Source: Paramormyrops kingsleyae (Eukaryota; Chordata; Actinopteri; Osteoglossiformes; Mormyridae). From it: 64,000 nucleotides of DNA. Below, piece by piece: positions 49,601-61,132 of this stretch. The stretch covers positions 2,457,001 to 2,521,000 of the forward strand of contig NC_132810.1 of NCBI RefSeq assembly GCF_048594095.1, in the 5' to 3' direction. The notes beneath the pieces were generated by a model. That model made no database searches. It saw only the letters and a list, made by a program, of their open reading frames with translations, and was not told the DNA's origin. Numbering within the stretch: the stretch's first letter is position 1; each line of letters begins with the position of its first letter. The position numbers and the translations under genes were made by a program.

Positions 49601-52600
49601 AGTGTTATGGAGGTAACAGCTAACTGGCTGCTGAGTGTTATGGAGGTAACAGCTAACTGGCTGCTGAGTGTTATGGAGGTAACAGCTAACTGGCTGCTGA
49701 GTGTTATGGAGGTAACAGCTAACTGGCTGCTGAGTGTTATGGAGGTAACAGCTAACTGGCTGCTGAGTGTGATGGAGGTAACAGCTAACTGGCTGAGTGT
49801 TATGGAGGTAACAGCTAACTGGCTGCTGAGTGTTATGGAGGTAACAGCTAACTGGCTGCTGAGTGTTATGGAGGTAACAGCTAACTGGCTGCTGAGTGTT
49901 ATGGAGGTAACAGCTAACTGGCTGCTGAGTGTTATGGAGGTAACAGCTAACTGGCTGCTGAGTGTTATGGAGGTAACAGCTAACTGGCTGCTGAGTGTTA
50001 TGGAGGTAACAGCTAACTGGCTGCTGAGTGTTATGGAGGTAACACCTAACTGGCTGCTGAGTGTTATGGAGGTAACAGCTAACTGGCTGCTGAGTGTTAT
50101 GGAGGTAACAGCTAACTGGCTGCTGAGTGTTATGGAGGTAACAGCTAACTGGCTGCTGAGTGTTATGGAGGTAACAGCTAACTGGCTGCTGAGTGTTATG
50201 GAGGTAACAGCTAACTGGCTGCTGAGTGTTATGGAGGTAACAGCTAACTGGCTGCTGAGTGTTATGGAGGTAACAGCTAACTGGCTGCTGAGTGTTATGG
50301 AGGTAACACCTAACTGGCTGCTGAGTGTTATGGAGGTAACAGCTAACTGGCTGCTGAGTGTTATGGAGGTAACAGCTAACTGGCTGCTGAGTGTTATGGA
50401 GGTAACACCTAACTGGCTGCTGAGTGTTATGGAGGTAACACCTAACTGGCTGCTGAGTGTTATGGAGGTAACACCTAACTGGCTGCTGAGTGTTATGGAG
50501 GTAACAGCTAACTGGCTGCTGAGTGTTATGGAGGTAACAGCTAACTGGCTGCTGAGTGTTATGGAGGTAACACCTAACTGGCTGCTGAGTGTTATGGAGG
50601 TAACAGCTAACTGGCTGCTGAGTGTTATGGAGGTAACAGCTAACTGGCTGCTGAGTGTTATGGAGGTAACAGCTAACTGGCTGCTGAGTGTTATGGAGGT
50701 AACACCTAACTGGCTGCTGAGTGTTATGGAGGTAACAGCTAACTGGCTGCTGAGTGTTATGGAGGTAACACCTAACTGGCTGCTGAGTGTTATGGAGGTA
50801 ACACCTAACTGGCTGCTGAGTGTTATGGAGGTAACACCTAACTGGCTGCTGAGTGTTATGGAGGTAACACCTAACTGGCTGCTGAGTGTTATGGAGGTAA
50901 CACCTAACTGGCTGCTGAGTGTTATGGAGGTAACACCTAACTGGCTGCTGAGTGTTATGGAGGTAACAGCTAACTGGCTGCTGAGTGTTATGGAGGTAAC
51001 AGCTAACTGGCTGCTGAGTGTTATGGAGGTAACAGCTAACTGGCTGCTGAGTGTTATGGAGGTAACACCTAACTGGCTGCTGAGTGTTATGGAGGTAACA
51101 GCTAACTGGCTGCTGAGTGTTATGGAGGTAACAGCTAACTGGCTGCTGAGTGTGATGGAGGTAACACCTAACTGGCTGAGTGTGATGGAGGTAACACCTA
51201 ACTGGCTGCTGAGTGTTATGGAGGTAACAGCTAACTGGCTGAGTGTTATGGAGGTAACACCTAACTGGCTGAGTGTTATGGAGGTAACAGCTAACTGGCT
51301 GAGTGTTATGGAGGTAACACCTAACTGGCTGAGTGTTATGGAGGTAACAGCTAACTGGCTGCTGAGTGTTATGGAGGTAACACCTAACTGGCTGCTGAGT
51401 GTTATGGAGGTAACAGCTAACTGGCTGCTGAGTGTTATGGAGGTAACACCTAACTGGCTGCTGAGTGTTATGGAGGTAACACCTAACTGGCTGCTGAGTG
51501 TTATGGAGGTAACACCTAACTGGCTGAGTGTTATGGAGGTAACAGCTAACTGGCTGCTGAGTGTTATGGAGGTAACAGCTAACTGGCTGCTGAGTGTTAT
51601 GGAGGTAACACCTAACTGGCTGCTGAGTGTTATGGAGGTAACACCTAACTGGCTGCTGAGTGTTATGGAGGTAACACCTAACTGGCTGCTGAGTGTTATG
51701 GAGGTAACACCTAACTGGCTGCTGAGTGTTATGGAGGTAACAGCTAACTGGCTGCTGAGTGTTATGGAGGTAACAGCTAACTGGCTGCTGAGTGTTATGG
51801 AGGTAACAGCTAACTGGCTGCTGAGTGTTATGGAGGTAACACCTAACTGGCTGCTGAGTGTTATGGAGGTAACAGCTAACTGGCTGCTGAGTGTTATGGA
51901 GGTAACAGCTAACTGGCTGCTGAGTGTGATGGAGGTAACACCTAACTGGCTGAGTGTGATGGAGGTAACACCTAACTGGCTGCTGAGTGTTATGGAGGTA
52001 ACAGCTAACTGGCTGAGTGTTATGGAGGTAACACCTAACTGGCTGAGTGTTATGGAGGTAACAGCTAACTGGCTGAGTGTTATGGAGGTAACACCTAACT
52101 GGCTGAGTGTTATGGAGGTAACAGCTAACTGGCTGCTGAGTGTTATGGAGGTAACACCTAACTGGCTGCTGAGTGTTATGGAGGTAACAGCTAACTGGCT
52201 GCTGAGTGTTATGGAGGTAACAGCTAACTGGCTGCTGAGTGTTATGGAGGTAACAGCTAACTGGCTGCTGAGTGTTATGGAGGTAACAGCTAACTGGCTG
52301 CTGAGTGTTATGGAGGTAACACCTAACTGGCTGCTGAGTGTGATGGAGGTAACACCTAACTGGCTGCTGAGTGTTATGGAGGTAACACCTAACTGGCTGC
52401 TGAGTGTTATGGAGGTAACACCTAACTGGCTGAGTGTTATGGAGGTAACAGCTAACTGGCTGCTGAGTGTTATGGAGGTAACAGCTAACTGGCTGCTGAG
52501 TGTTATGGAGGTAACAGCTAACTGGCTGAGTGTTATGGAGGTAACAGCTAACTGGCTGCTGAGTGTTATGGAGGTAACAGCTAACTGGCTGCTGAGTGTT

Positions 52601-55054
52601 ATGGAGGTAACAGCTAACTGGCTGAGTGTTGTTCCTTCCTTTTGTCATATTTATTAGCTTATGCTTTCGATCTATAAATAATTGGTCACTTTTGATCTAA
52701 GCGAAGTAATCTTCTTCTGTATCCTATTTATTTGCTGCCAAATTACTTGTGACACTGACACTCCTGCAGCCCAAGATCCAGTTCAGATAGACTGGTGACT
52801 TTAATGTGAAGCCATGGAATGAAATGCAAAGTATCCTTTACCTCACATTACGTGATTCCCAGAGCTATTAGGATAAGAAGTTTTTGGAAAAAGGATGGAG
52901 AGAAATTAACCAGGAATTAGGAAGTTTACATCCGCATGTATCCAAGGCGGAAAAAAAAATACATACTGGGCGTGATGCATGTGTGTACTAGTTATGACAT
53001 GATGGGAGATTTGTATTTTTATACAACATGATAAAAACAATAAATCATGCCTCAGGAATTGGTATGTGCCATGAACTACTCTATTGGACAGACATTGTTT
53101 TCAGTTTACTGGTGATGAACTTAAGCCCACCTGTACTTACAAACTATTAGCCATGTCACCGTTTTCTACACAGCTGTCATAGCTTAACACACATCCGTGA
53201 GTGATGGTTTCAAGAGACTCCAGCTGAATTAAAATGATGGTCTTTCCTCTCAGTGGGGTGCAGTTTTGTGTTCCACATCCTTATTCTGCATTGTTGGTTC
53301 AGACCCTAGTCCCTCACTCTTTTCTCTCCCTCACTCTTTTCTCTCCCTCCATCGCTCTCCGTGCTCCTTCCAGCTGTGCTAATAGCCTGCACCACTCACC
53401 CCCCACACCGCTGCTTTTTCAGCGTTATCCTCTAGCCCATTTTCCCTTGGCTGCTTCCGAACAATCGCTAGCCTCCTTTCTCCCTTTAACAAGCTCCGCG
53501 GCCACCTTTACCAAACAAAGGTAGTGTGAGTTGGAAGCGGGAAGAAGGCGCCCTCCTGAAAATAATGAATGTAAGCTCTGGATAAGCTTTTCAGGCCTTG
53601 AGGGCTGCAGGTTGCAGCCCCGTTAGCTTGTTCTTGTGTGTTTTTTACATGCTTTCGGATGCTGTAATTCCTGCGACTGTGATGCATCAGTTACACCAGC
53701 TGCAGCAGCATTGAGGCCTGACTGGAAACGTGTCCCTGTGGGTATGTTTCTTAGGCAGTTAGGACTGAGGAGGCTTTCTGTGTGGAACTCGAGGCTTTTG
53801 GTGATAGATGTGTGAGGATGTTCTGTTTTCCCCCATTGGTGAGGCTGCCCACTGTCTGTACGTTCTCAGTCCACTGTCTGTCCACATGAGTAGAGTTAGG
53901 GTATTTCCAACCCTCTCGATTCATTACCTACTTAATCCCCTCTGTATGGGAGTCCATGGTGCTTTTAGTCCCAACCTGAGAAAAAGAACAGGGAGAAACA
54001 GAAGATGAAACTGAGGGCAATACGGTCCGCTGGTGGATGGAGAATTTCTAAAGATGTTAAGCATGCAGAGAGAAGGTTTGGCCCCTGAGCTGTGTGGTAA
54101 CTAAGGGCTTTTTCACCAGCACACAGAAGGCTGAGCCAAACTGGCAGGATTTGCATGCAGTCACCACAAAACTAATGTAAATGAGGAGGGACCGTCCATT
54201 TTAGTCCAAACCCCGTAATCTCCCCCACAGAAAATCCACTGTAAACACTTCCCTATCTATGCATGTTTTTATCTGCAGGATATAAATGTTTGAGTTCAGG
54301 AGAAACAAATGTTTTCCCTCCCTTCTTGTGACTTTTACCAGTTCAATTAATCTGTTTGAACCATACGCAGCAAATAGCCTACTTAGTGTTTCATTACATG
54401 CTGCCGTCTTGCTGTACCAAAATTTTGTCGCACGATTGATTTTTGAACGTCTTGCGTGCTGTTTTCTCACAAAGGGAGTAAGTCGTCTTGCTGTGAATCA
54501 GAAAGGGAAGGCAGGTCTCCGCATCACCTTGTCGTTTTTTGACTTGTGAAGGTGCCAAGATGTAATTAGGTTTCTGAGGAGAAACGTTAGCACATCTGGT
54601 AAAAACAGAAGAACAACGTATGGTGTTGTCTCAGACCTCTAAGGTCATGGGTTTGAATATGGTCCAAACTCTGGGTGTATTTCTATGTATATATTTCTAT
54701 ATCTATAATGTCTCATTACTTGTTGTACTCTGTCTTATACGCTGTGCTTATTGGAATAGGCCTAGCATCATCATGATTGTAACTGGATTAGAATTTATAA
54801 AAATGGATGGAAGGTGGCTTTGCCTACAATTTCCTGTTTTATTGATAGCGGGTACTGAGTGTGAATAAATGTCTTTTTGCAGCGTTGTAACCACTTACGC
54901 AAAAGCGTTTCTGTACGTTGAAAATATTTTGGTTTCATTTTCCAGTGATCCAAGTCCCACATATCAGCGGACGATCAAGAATGTCAACACCGATGTCAAC
55001 CTTCGTATACAGAACCTGAACATTTTGATCAGACACATCAAAAGCTACTATCAG
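40679..55054 (+). CDS. ccdc88c: CCDC88C/Daple, first three coding exons (gene continues beyond window)
   Basis: Exon 1 is 40679-40738 (MDVTVSELMENFLDSPLVAW), exon 2 is 42128-42228 and exon 3 is 54946-55054; phases join cleanly (AT|T gives Ile at the exon 2/3 junction). The 90 residues are the start of the N-terminal HOOK domain, with VKTFGALGAGSEDKLTMFMD, LVDGAFLHKI and VNLRIQNLNILIRHIKSYYQ. The MDVTVSEL start favours CCDC88C over CCDC88A, whose start differs, and the adjacent ppp4r3a repeats the human order. Family knowledge: Daple is a long coiled-coil Dishevelled-binding protein that activates G-alpha-i in non-canonical Wnt signalling. The next expected exon (beginning EVLQQL in human) was not found before 64000, so intron 3 exceeds 8.9 kb. 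Intron 2 is 12.7 kb, swollen by a transposon and a giant minisatellite. Confidence 0.93.
40739..42127 (+). other. ccdc88c intron 1
   Basis: No gene seen. It holds a reverse-oriented SINE/LINE-tail fragment at about 41820-41945 (cattggttcgaatttcacct) and a GT tract followed by a GA tract at about 41954-42012, ending about 115 bp before exon 2. Confidence 0.6.
42915..43140. repeat. 38-bp minisatellite carrying a Pol III box B-like motif
   Basis: Six imperfect copies of a 38-bp unit containing gcctgaaagatcatgggttt and gggtttgaatccc. The motif ggtttgaatcc matches the tRNA/SINE box B pattern, so the unit looks like an expanded piece of a tRNA-derived SINE. The flank at 43140-43330 looks SINE-like (gagttcttgagcaagaccgt). 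Located in ccdc88c intron 2. Confidence 0.85.
43949..44141. mobile_element. 193-bp hAT-type MITE
   Basis: The ends CAGGGGTGGGCAGTCTT and, on the other strand, CAGGGATGGCCAGTCTT form an inverted repeat. The flanking 8-mers gcctaaaa (43941-43948) and tcctaaaa (44142-44149) differ at one position. It lies in ccdc88c intron 2, immediately before the Tc1/mariner element. Confidence 0.85.
44174..45394 (-). mobile_element. Tc1/mariner transposon with intact transposase, TA target duplication
   Basis: A 1221-bp element with near-perfect inverted ends: cactcacctaaaggattatt on the left and the complementary aataatcctttaggtgagtg on the right. It is flanked by TA at 44172-44173 and 45395-45396. It contains one full-length transposase on the minus strand. 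Well-matched ends and an unbroken frame suggest a young copy. It lies antisense in ccdc88c intron 2. Confidence 0.95.
44206..45246 (-). CDS. Tc1/mariner transposase, 346 residues, DD36E
   Basis: The N-terminal part is a paired-like helix-turn-helix (residues about 8-45, LSISQSAQLLGFSRTTISRV), followed by a second DNA-binding part with GRKCLVDARGQRRM. The catalytic triad is read as D155 (AWSDESRF), D246 (FQQDNAPCH) and E283 (PDLNPIEHLW). There are 36 residues between D246 and E283, against 34 in classical Tc1 and Sleeping Beauty. A glycine-rich box (AGGGGVMVWGMF) lies at about 189-200. No stop or frameshift interrupts the frame. It would cut and paste the surrounding element at TA sites. The length is normal for the superfamily. 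DD36E spacing matches the group described as Incomer; that assignment rests on the spacing alone. Confidence 0.93.
   Translation of the reverse strand: MGKKGDLSNFERGMVVGARRAGLSISQSAQLLGFSRTTISRVYKEWCAKGKTSSMRQSCGRKCLVDARGQRRMGRLIQADRRATLTEITTRYNRGMQQSICEATTCTTLRRMGYNSRRPHRVPLISTTNRKKRLQFARAHQNWTVEDWKNVAWSDESRFLLRHSNGRVRIWRKQNENMDPSCLVTTVQAGGGGVMVWGMFSWHTLGPLVPIGHRLNAMAYLSIVSDHVHPFMTTMYPSSDGYFQQDNAPCHKARIISNWFLEHDNEFTVLQWPPQAPDLNPIEHLWDVVERELCALDVHPTNLHQLQDAILSIWPNISKECFQHLVKSMPRRIKAVLKAKGGQTPY
45800..46110 (-). pseudogene. degenerate Tc1/mariner-related fragment
   Basis: On the minus strand, about 45785-45985 reads WLELTENGVTRQKNPFNG and VGKNTLLTREVRRLVKANGK. This aligns with the helix-turn-helix/GRKCLVDARGQRRM region of the intact element nearby, but is broken by many changes. 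The flank (taactgaatctcttgacccc) resembles the end of a common fish Tc1-like repeat. The expected terminal repeat is missing because the giant minisatellite begins at about 46134. Confidence 0.6.
46134..52632. repeat. giant 33/30-bp minisatellite, about 200 units
   Basis: The unit starts gtaacacctaactggctgct and continues gagtgttatggag (33 bp). A 30-bp form lacks one ctg. Variable positions are few: cct/gct, gtt/gtg/gta, and gtaaca/gtgaca. All length changes are multiples of three, so both strands stay open: about 2,237 codons on plus (45944-52657, repeating VTPNWLLSVME) and 2,209 codons on minus (46019-52648, repeating QPVRCYLHNTQ). No splice, signal or domain evidence supports a protein. 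Blocks of many units are themselves duplicated. It lies wholly within ccdc88c intron 2. Confidence 0.97.
52633..54945 (+). other. 3' part of ccdc88c intron 2, no gene seen
   Basis: From the end of the minisatellite to the exon 3 acceptor I see no coding block. A tctttctctccctcactctt-type pyrimidine tract lies around 53310-53350, and a short ggtcatgggtttgaat SINE-like scrap at about 54642-54657. Confidence 0.55.
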
Positions 55055-58000
55055 GTGAGCTGGTCTGCACACCTGCCCTCTTCCCGACTTGGGGAAGTTT
55101 GCCTGCTCTGACAGGTGGGTTTAAAAATGTGTTTCTTTTGCCATGCATGTGTCTTTATATTTGACACTTCTCAGATTATTAGTGTCTCCTGCATTTCAGG
55201 GGTGTGTGTTTTATGGCATGAATGCTGTATTCAGATTATAGCTGTTGACTGGACTCTCAAAGTGTTCATGCTAAGAAAAGGATTAGCGGCAAATACTAAA
55301 CCTGTTCCACGAATTATTATAAATAACTGGTAATTGAATTATGTTTCAAAGAAGCTTTACCTTTTACCTGTAAAATGTATATTTAAAAGTTAAATCTGGT
55401 GAGAAAATGCATGAAAAAAAGTAGATCCAAAAATTTCCAAAATTTTACTGGCTCAGATTTCCAGTGTGTCGTATGGAGTAGTAGACTCCCTAACCTTCAC
55501 CAGCTGTGAATGCAGTTATTTTAGTTATTTAAGTGTAATGCAATTTCAGTACCCCAGTCTATATTACTTAAATGAGTGCAGCAGTGCTTAAATAGAATGT
55601 AAATTTGGAGAGACCAAGCCTGTCCTGGTTCAGAACTATAGTGCTCTGCTTTACCTAGAGTACCTTGTGAAGCTAACTGGCTTTTTGGCGCGAGTACGTA
55701 GTGGTTCAGGAGCACTGGGGGAATTTCCAGCTCCCTGTTGCCTCCTGTGGACAGTGCTCCTCTCATTTTACTTCCGTACTGCCGAGGACGGGATCCAGCG
55801 TTGTTTTCTCAGTGTGGTTGTTATGTCATTTTGTGGCTTTAGCTCTAAACACAGGTCACTGCTGAATAAGGAACAAATGCCACCTGTGTTAGATGTCAAA
55901 AGGCTCCTAATTTAGCCTCAACCACCTTTTTTTTTCCTTTCTCCTGCCTCTTTGTTCATGTCAAGATTATGTCTTTGATGTGGAATTTTGGTGCCCAGAA
56001 GAGGGGAAATTCCTTCAAAACCTACATTAATTTGAGAGCCACTGTAGAGCTTTACTATTTCTCGGCATTGAGATTCTGTTCATCGTGGATTATTCGTCGT
56101 CGCCCCCCCCCCCCCCATGTGGAAACGAGATCAGTGTACCGCTGTGTCACAGGACTGGGGAGGGGCTTGCTGTTGCCAGGGGTGGAGCTTGAACCCCAGC
56201 CCCCCACCCCCACTGCACTCCTCAATGGAGAGCCGGTCGCCCTCTTTGAAGTGTGAGGCGTGTCCTTACTCAGTGCCTATTTTCTCTGTTGTATTCTACT
56301 GGCAGTGAAGAGTTTGCTAATGAGTAACTGGGCTGGGCGTGTGTGAAAGTGCACTCTGGACAGGCTGCCTGTTTGAATGGAAAAAGCTTCTTATCGATAA
56401 CACTGGGCAAAATGTAGACTTTATAGAAACCGAATGCAGGTGTTTAGATGTGCAAACTACTACTTCCAGTTTGACTTATACTTAGTACAGTCAAGCATGT
56501 GTTTTTGTGCATTCTACAATTTGCTAATGATCCCATGTGTTGGAGAACTGTGCAAGAAGAAATCACTTTATGTGCAGCAAAAGAAACGAATTGTTGCGAT
56601 TTGAGGATTTTATAAGGTGGGGGGGCATAAAAGGAGCCTTATTTCATGCAGAAGGGCCAACTTTATCATTAGCCAATGAAATGTTTTGAACTGGTGAGTG
56701 ACGGGAAGTGGGCCAATCAGCTTTCAAATGGGGCCAGTGCCCCTGTGGCCCCACCCCCATATATATCACTGGTTCTCACACATCTAAGCCTAACGCTATT
56801 GCCTCTGTGGACTCAGTGAGTGATTGTTTTCCCCAAGGTTCAGGATGCTTTTTTTTGTAGACGTCCGTTCAGTGACCGCCGGAAGCGGTCTGCGGGTGCT
56901 GTCCATTCACTCTAAATTATAAGGCCCTGTTTTTTTTTTTGTTCTCCGCCCTTCATTGCAGCTTCTCTCTCCCTCAGGGAATCCTGCCACAAGCCATCCA
57001 TCCAAGCCCCCATCTCCGCTCTTCCCCTTTAACGGCATGTGGCGGTTCTGCTGTTCTTTATTTAGACCCCGGTTACCGCAAGACTCCTGAGCTTAGCGCA
57101 AACCTTCCAAGATCCCTCTTTTTTTGAGCTGGAAGATTTTGTCTGTTTCTTTTCTTTTCCTGTTGTTTAGGTATTTAGAAATGATGAGAATGCGTGATGC
57201 TTTAAGGCGCTTCTCTGGAGGTAACCGTATTCCCGATGTGTGGAAGCGGCTTTGAAAGGGCACTATCCATTGTGGATCAGGGCCCACGGCAGCCAGCTGA
57301 CTATTGGTTCAATGGCCACAACATTATCAGAATTCCCATGTGGCTATGCGGAGATCGTCTGAGATCGGATATGCTACCAAAACTGTACTTTTGTCAAGTG
57401 GGTTTTATTGTCACACCACCCATATGCAGGATATACTGTAGCATCCCCCCTGGACCATGGTGCAACATGCAAACAGCATTGACAAGGCCAGAGTTTACGC
57501 AGCACTTAAAGTGCAAAACACAGGGCAGTGTGAAACACTGGAACCGGACATATAGGGTTTATATACACAGCTCAAGGTGCATGTATAGTGTAGACAAAAT
57601 AGGCTTTATTTGTTTGATGTTTATCATATATTAATCGTGTTAGTGCTAAGTCTTAACAAATGCATTTTTTGCAATTCTAGTTTCAATCCCTTGTCATGGA
57701 AATAAATAAAAAAAACTATTGAATAATAAATCTCTATAGGACTAAATAAATTTGGAATGTCTTTTGTCTGTTAAACAGACTTAAATAGGCTCTATCGCAT
57801 AAGCTGTGCTCTCTGTGCAACGCCAGGCCATACACGCAGTTGCCTATGAAAACTTTTGCACACAAGTTTGGACTATTCAGAGTGATTTGCCTCGGTCACC
57901 TAGTCCAGAAGGCAAAGGGAGATATGGTTTGGTGTTCAGGTCGTGTTTCTGCACGTGGAACGAGGCTGGAAGGAATGAAAAACGGCTTTGCAGAAAAAGT

Positions 58001-59500
58001 GACCGTTAAAGAAAAAGATGGTGCAGCTCTGGACACAATCTTTTATTGACATGCAACTTCCTGTTGAGTCAGTCATGAATATCTGCATGTGTCCAGCCAG
58101 TAACACTTTTGACTGCCAGCACAGTTCGGCCTCCCACGCGGTTCTTGATGACTGATTACTTCTAATTGATTGTTTTACAATCACACATGGCCTTTCCCTG
58201 GACAAACACGGGACAGCGACCTCCTGAATGTAAAGTAGCCGTATCTTGGCAACCGGACCCGAAGCGAAGCCATTCCCATGTCTTTTCTCTCCTAAACTTC
58301 TGAAAAGCGGTAGGTGTAAAATACGCAGTTAATCACAGAGGCGCCGTGCTGGACTGTCGTTCGCTTTTTGGTCGACGTAAGATGAGAGCCCTGTGCGGAG
58401 CAGTAATGTAAACCCCTCCCCAAACATGGATCCGTGACATCCCATTAACCTTGACATAGGAAGCAATCTAGAATGTTCTTTGACAGGTTAATACACTTAA
58501 TACTTCTGCTTGATCCCCCAGAGATTCTTGGAGATGTGTGTCGGTTTCCCCTTAAATCTGGTCAGATTATCGGCTGCTGGGTTATTCCTCATGGCAGCTT
58601 CTTCCCACAGATTCATTTAGAGGCTAATGTGAAAAGTGGATGTTTGTGCCGTTCACGCTTTTTCTGTTACTGATTGTGTTATTGATCGTTTAGCTAGTGA
58701 AAAAGTAACTTTGGTTAGGGTTTCATGCATTTGTGCTTGCAGATTGTCTGCTTCTGTTGTGTTTTTTTCTGATCACCGTGTTGGCTGTGCTGTTGATTTG
58801 AATCCATCAGGGCCATCAATTTTTTTTATCATCTATTACATAAAATGCTTTTGGCCCAGTATGTGTGTGTCCCATGTCAAATCTGATTGGTCACTGGTGA
58901 TGCATAAAAAAATACACCCCTTTTAACGTTCATCACCGCAATCGTCTCTTGGAGTGATGCAGTGCTTTAGCCAACCAAGATACCTTTGCAAATTTCAGCC
59001 AGAATAACAAAAAAAGCTTAATATTTTTGTGAACTGCTTTGTTGACATTTATTAAAAAATGGTTGAGAGCTGCAGTTTCCCTCATTTTGTTTTTGGCGGA
59101 CTTTATCTATGAAGGTAATTTCCTTGCTTTTGTATTTTTATTGGCTAATCCAGCATTCAGTTAGGCATCACTACTGGACTCCGTTTTTCCTTAAATTAAT
59201 TACGTCTTTTCATTATTCCAGACGAGCAGCTTCTCACAGGTGCCTCACTAACCCCTCTGAGATGCTGACAGAGCAGATGGCTGTCATACGCCAACCGGCT
59301 GTCTGCAACCCTTTGTCCTCTCCTCTCTCTTAATGAATTACTATTCGTCAGTCCGTCAGAAATATTGATTAAGTGAGGAATCAACAGGTGTCACAGATAC
59401 GGTTTGGCTGAAAGTCCCCATCAATGGATACGGAGGACAATAGCCAGATAACTTGTCGGAGGACATTAATTTAGGGGTTAATGAATTACTTGGATACTCT
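55055..59500 (+). other. ccdc88c intron 3, first part, no gene seen
   Basis: No recognisable exon. A C run lies at 56103-56116 and several short open frames lack homology. No transposon ends were recognised with confidence in these 4.4 kb. Confidence 0.5.
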
Positions 59501-59504
59501 GTCT

Positions 59505-59815
59505 GTGTTTGTGTGTGTTTGTGTGTGTGTGTGTCCAAATGTCCCAACAATGTGATAAAAAACCTGTTGTTTCGATGTTGGCGGGACCTTTTTCCAGTCC
59601 CCACAAGGGGAAATTCAATTTGATAAAAATCTGTAACTGCCGTTGAAAACTAAAAATGCCAAAAGTGTTATATTTTGTTTGTTTACTTATGGCTAAGGTT
59701 AGGGCTGGGTAGGGGTTACGGTTGCCATTGTTGGGGTTAGGGTTTTGCCCATAGAAATGAATGGAGAGTCCCCACAAAGACATGAGTACAGGTGTGTGTG
59801 TGTGTGTGTGTGTTT
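59505..59815. repeat. dispersed repeat bounded by GT microsatellites
   Basis: A block running from gtccaaatgtcccaacaatg to gagagtccccacaaagacat, with ggttagggctgggtaggggt in the middle, is flanked on each side by a GT tract. I recognise it as a fish dispersed repeat type with this layout; the family name is not known to me. Confidence 0.55.
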
Positions 59816-60961
59816 TTATCTGGGGAGATAAGAATGTTTTATCCCAGTAGAAAGGTATTTAATCTCAGTGTTCACTGTTATTTCACCTTCATATTTACCT
59901 TCTGTGTATGTAACAGACAGATAAACTTTATTGCACATGACGCCCCCCCCCCAGTGCATTCATATGCACTTTTTTTTAAGATCGCTGTGCCAGTTACCAA
60001 GCAGTGGGGCCTCTGGGAGCTGACCAGTAACAATGGTTGCCAGGCACTCTTTGTTTTCCCAGTTACACCGTGGTTGCACAGAGACTCCTGTTCCCAGAGG
60101 TGTTGGGTTTCCCCCACCTCACCTGAAGAAGCCTGCAGCCGGGGGGAGGGGCAGGGGTGGGGGGGGGGGAGGGAATTCCATGCACGCGAGCATGTGGGAT
60201 GCGCTCTTAAATACAGGGGGTCCAATTCTCATAATGCGCATTAAATGCAGTTGCATGGAGATATAAAGCTGCTCAGTACATTTTGAAAAGTCAAAATCTG
60301 ACACTTGAAGTGATTTTTAACAATTGTAGTAGTAAGTAGCAAACGTATCTGGTGGACTGGGGGCGGGGGGGGGGTCAGGATTATTGGTGCATTCCATTTG
60401 AACTTAGAAGTCAGAATTCCTGAGTTCCTATTAGAAAATTTCAATGCCCCCTAAAGTTCCAACTCAGAAAGTCAGATGAACCTCTTCTACCCAGGTATTT
60501 TTATAAATGCTGCACTATATATGGATATCTATTTTGTTACGGTTTATATTTTTTAGACAATATTCATATTGCACAGTTCTAATATGAAGCTGAAAGCTGC
60601 TAATGTGAATACAGTACAGATCAGGTACAGTTAATTTTCTGAATGTGCACCATAATGGATGTTTATTTAATTTGAATTTACTTGAGAGAATATTTATCAA
60701 TGTACTTTTAAGTAAGTTTTATTAGTAGGTTGCAGCAGTATTGACAGAGACAGAGGATACCGGTACCCCCCTAGTACTTATATAAAGTTTATTAGCTCTC
60801 ATGTCTTGTTTGTACTTCATTAAATTGACAATTGACACACAGTTCTGTCCAACCTCTATCTGGACGTGTTGCTACGGTGTCTGTATGCACAGAATACCAC
60901 ATAATGCATTATTATTAACTGGACTTGGCAATAATGACTAACAGTAAACCTGACTGGAACT

Positions 60962-61132
60962 GGGGCCTTTTTCAGAAAGTAGGATTTCTTGCTTAGCCAG
61001 ATAACTTGTCGGATTTAAGGTAGCCTGGGCTAAATGTAAGTGAACAAAGATAAAGGGCAATTAAACTGGGCTACCTTAAATCCAACGAGTTATCTGGCTA
61101 AGCAAGAAATCCTGCTGTTTGAAACGGGTCCC
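60962..61132. mobile_element. 171-bp palindromic MITE
   Basis: The left arm aggatttcttgcttagccag... pairs with the right arm over about 60 bp, ending gaaacgggtccc on the right and starting ggggcctttttcagaaag on the left. No protein. Target duplication not determined. It lies in ccdc88c intron 3. Confidence 0.7.

Noticed and set aside
45944..52657. 2,237-codon plus-strand and 2,209-codon minus-strand open frames as genes
   Set aside because: They are read-throughs of one stop-free tandem unit. No splice sites, domain or signal support them, and both strands are equally open.
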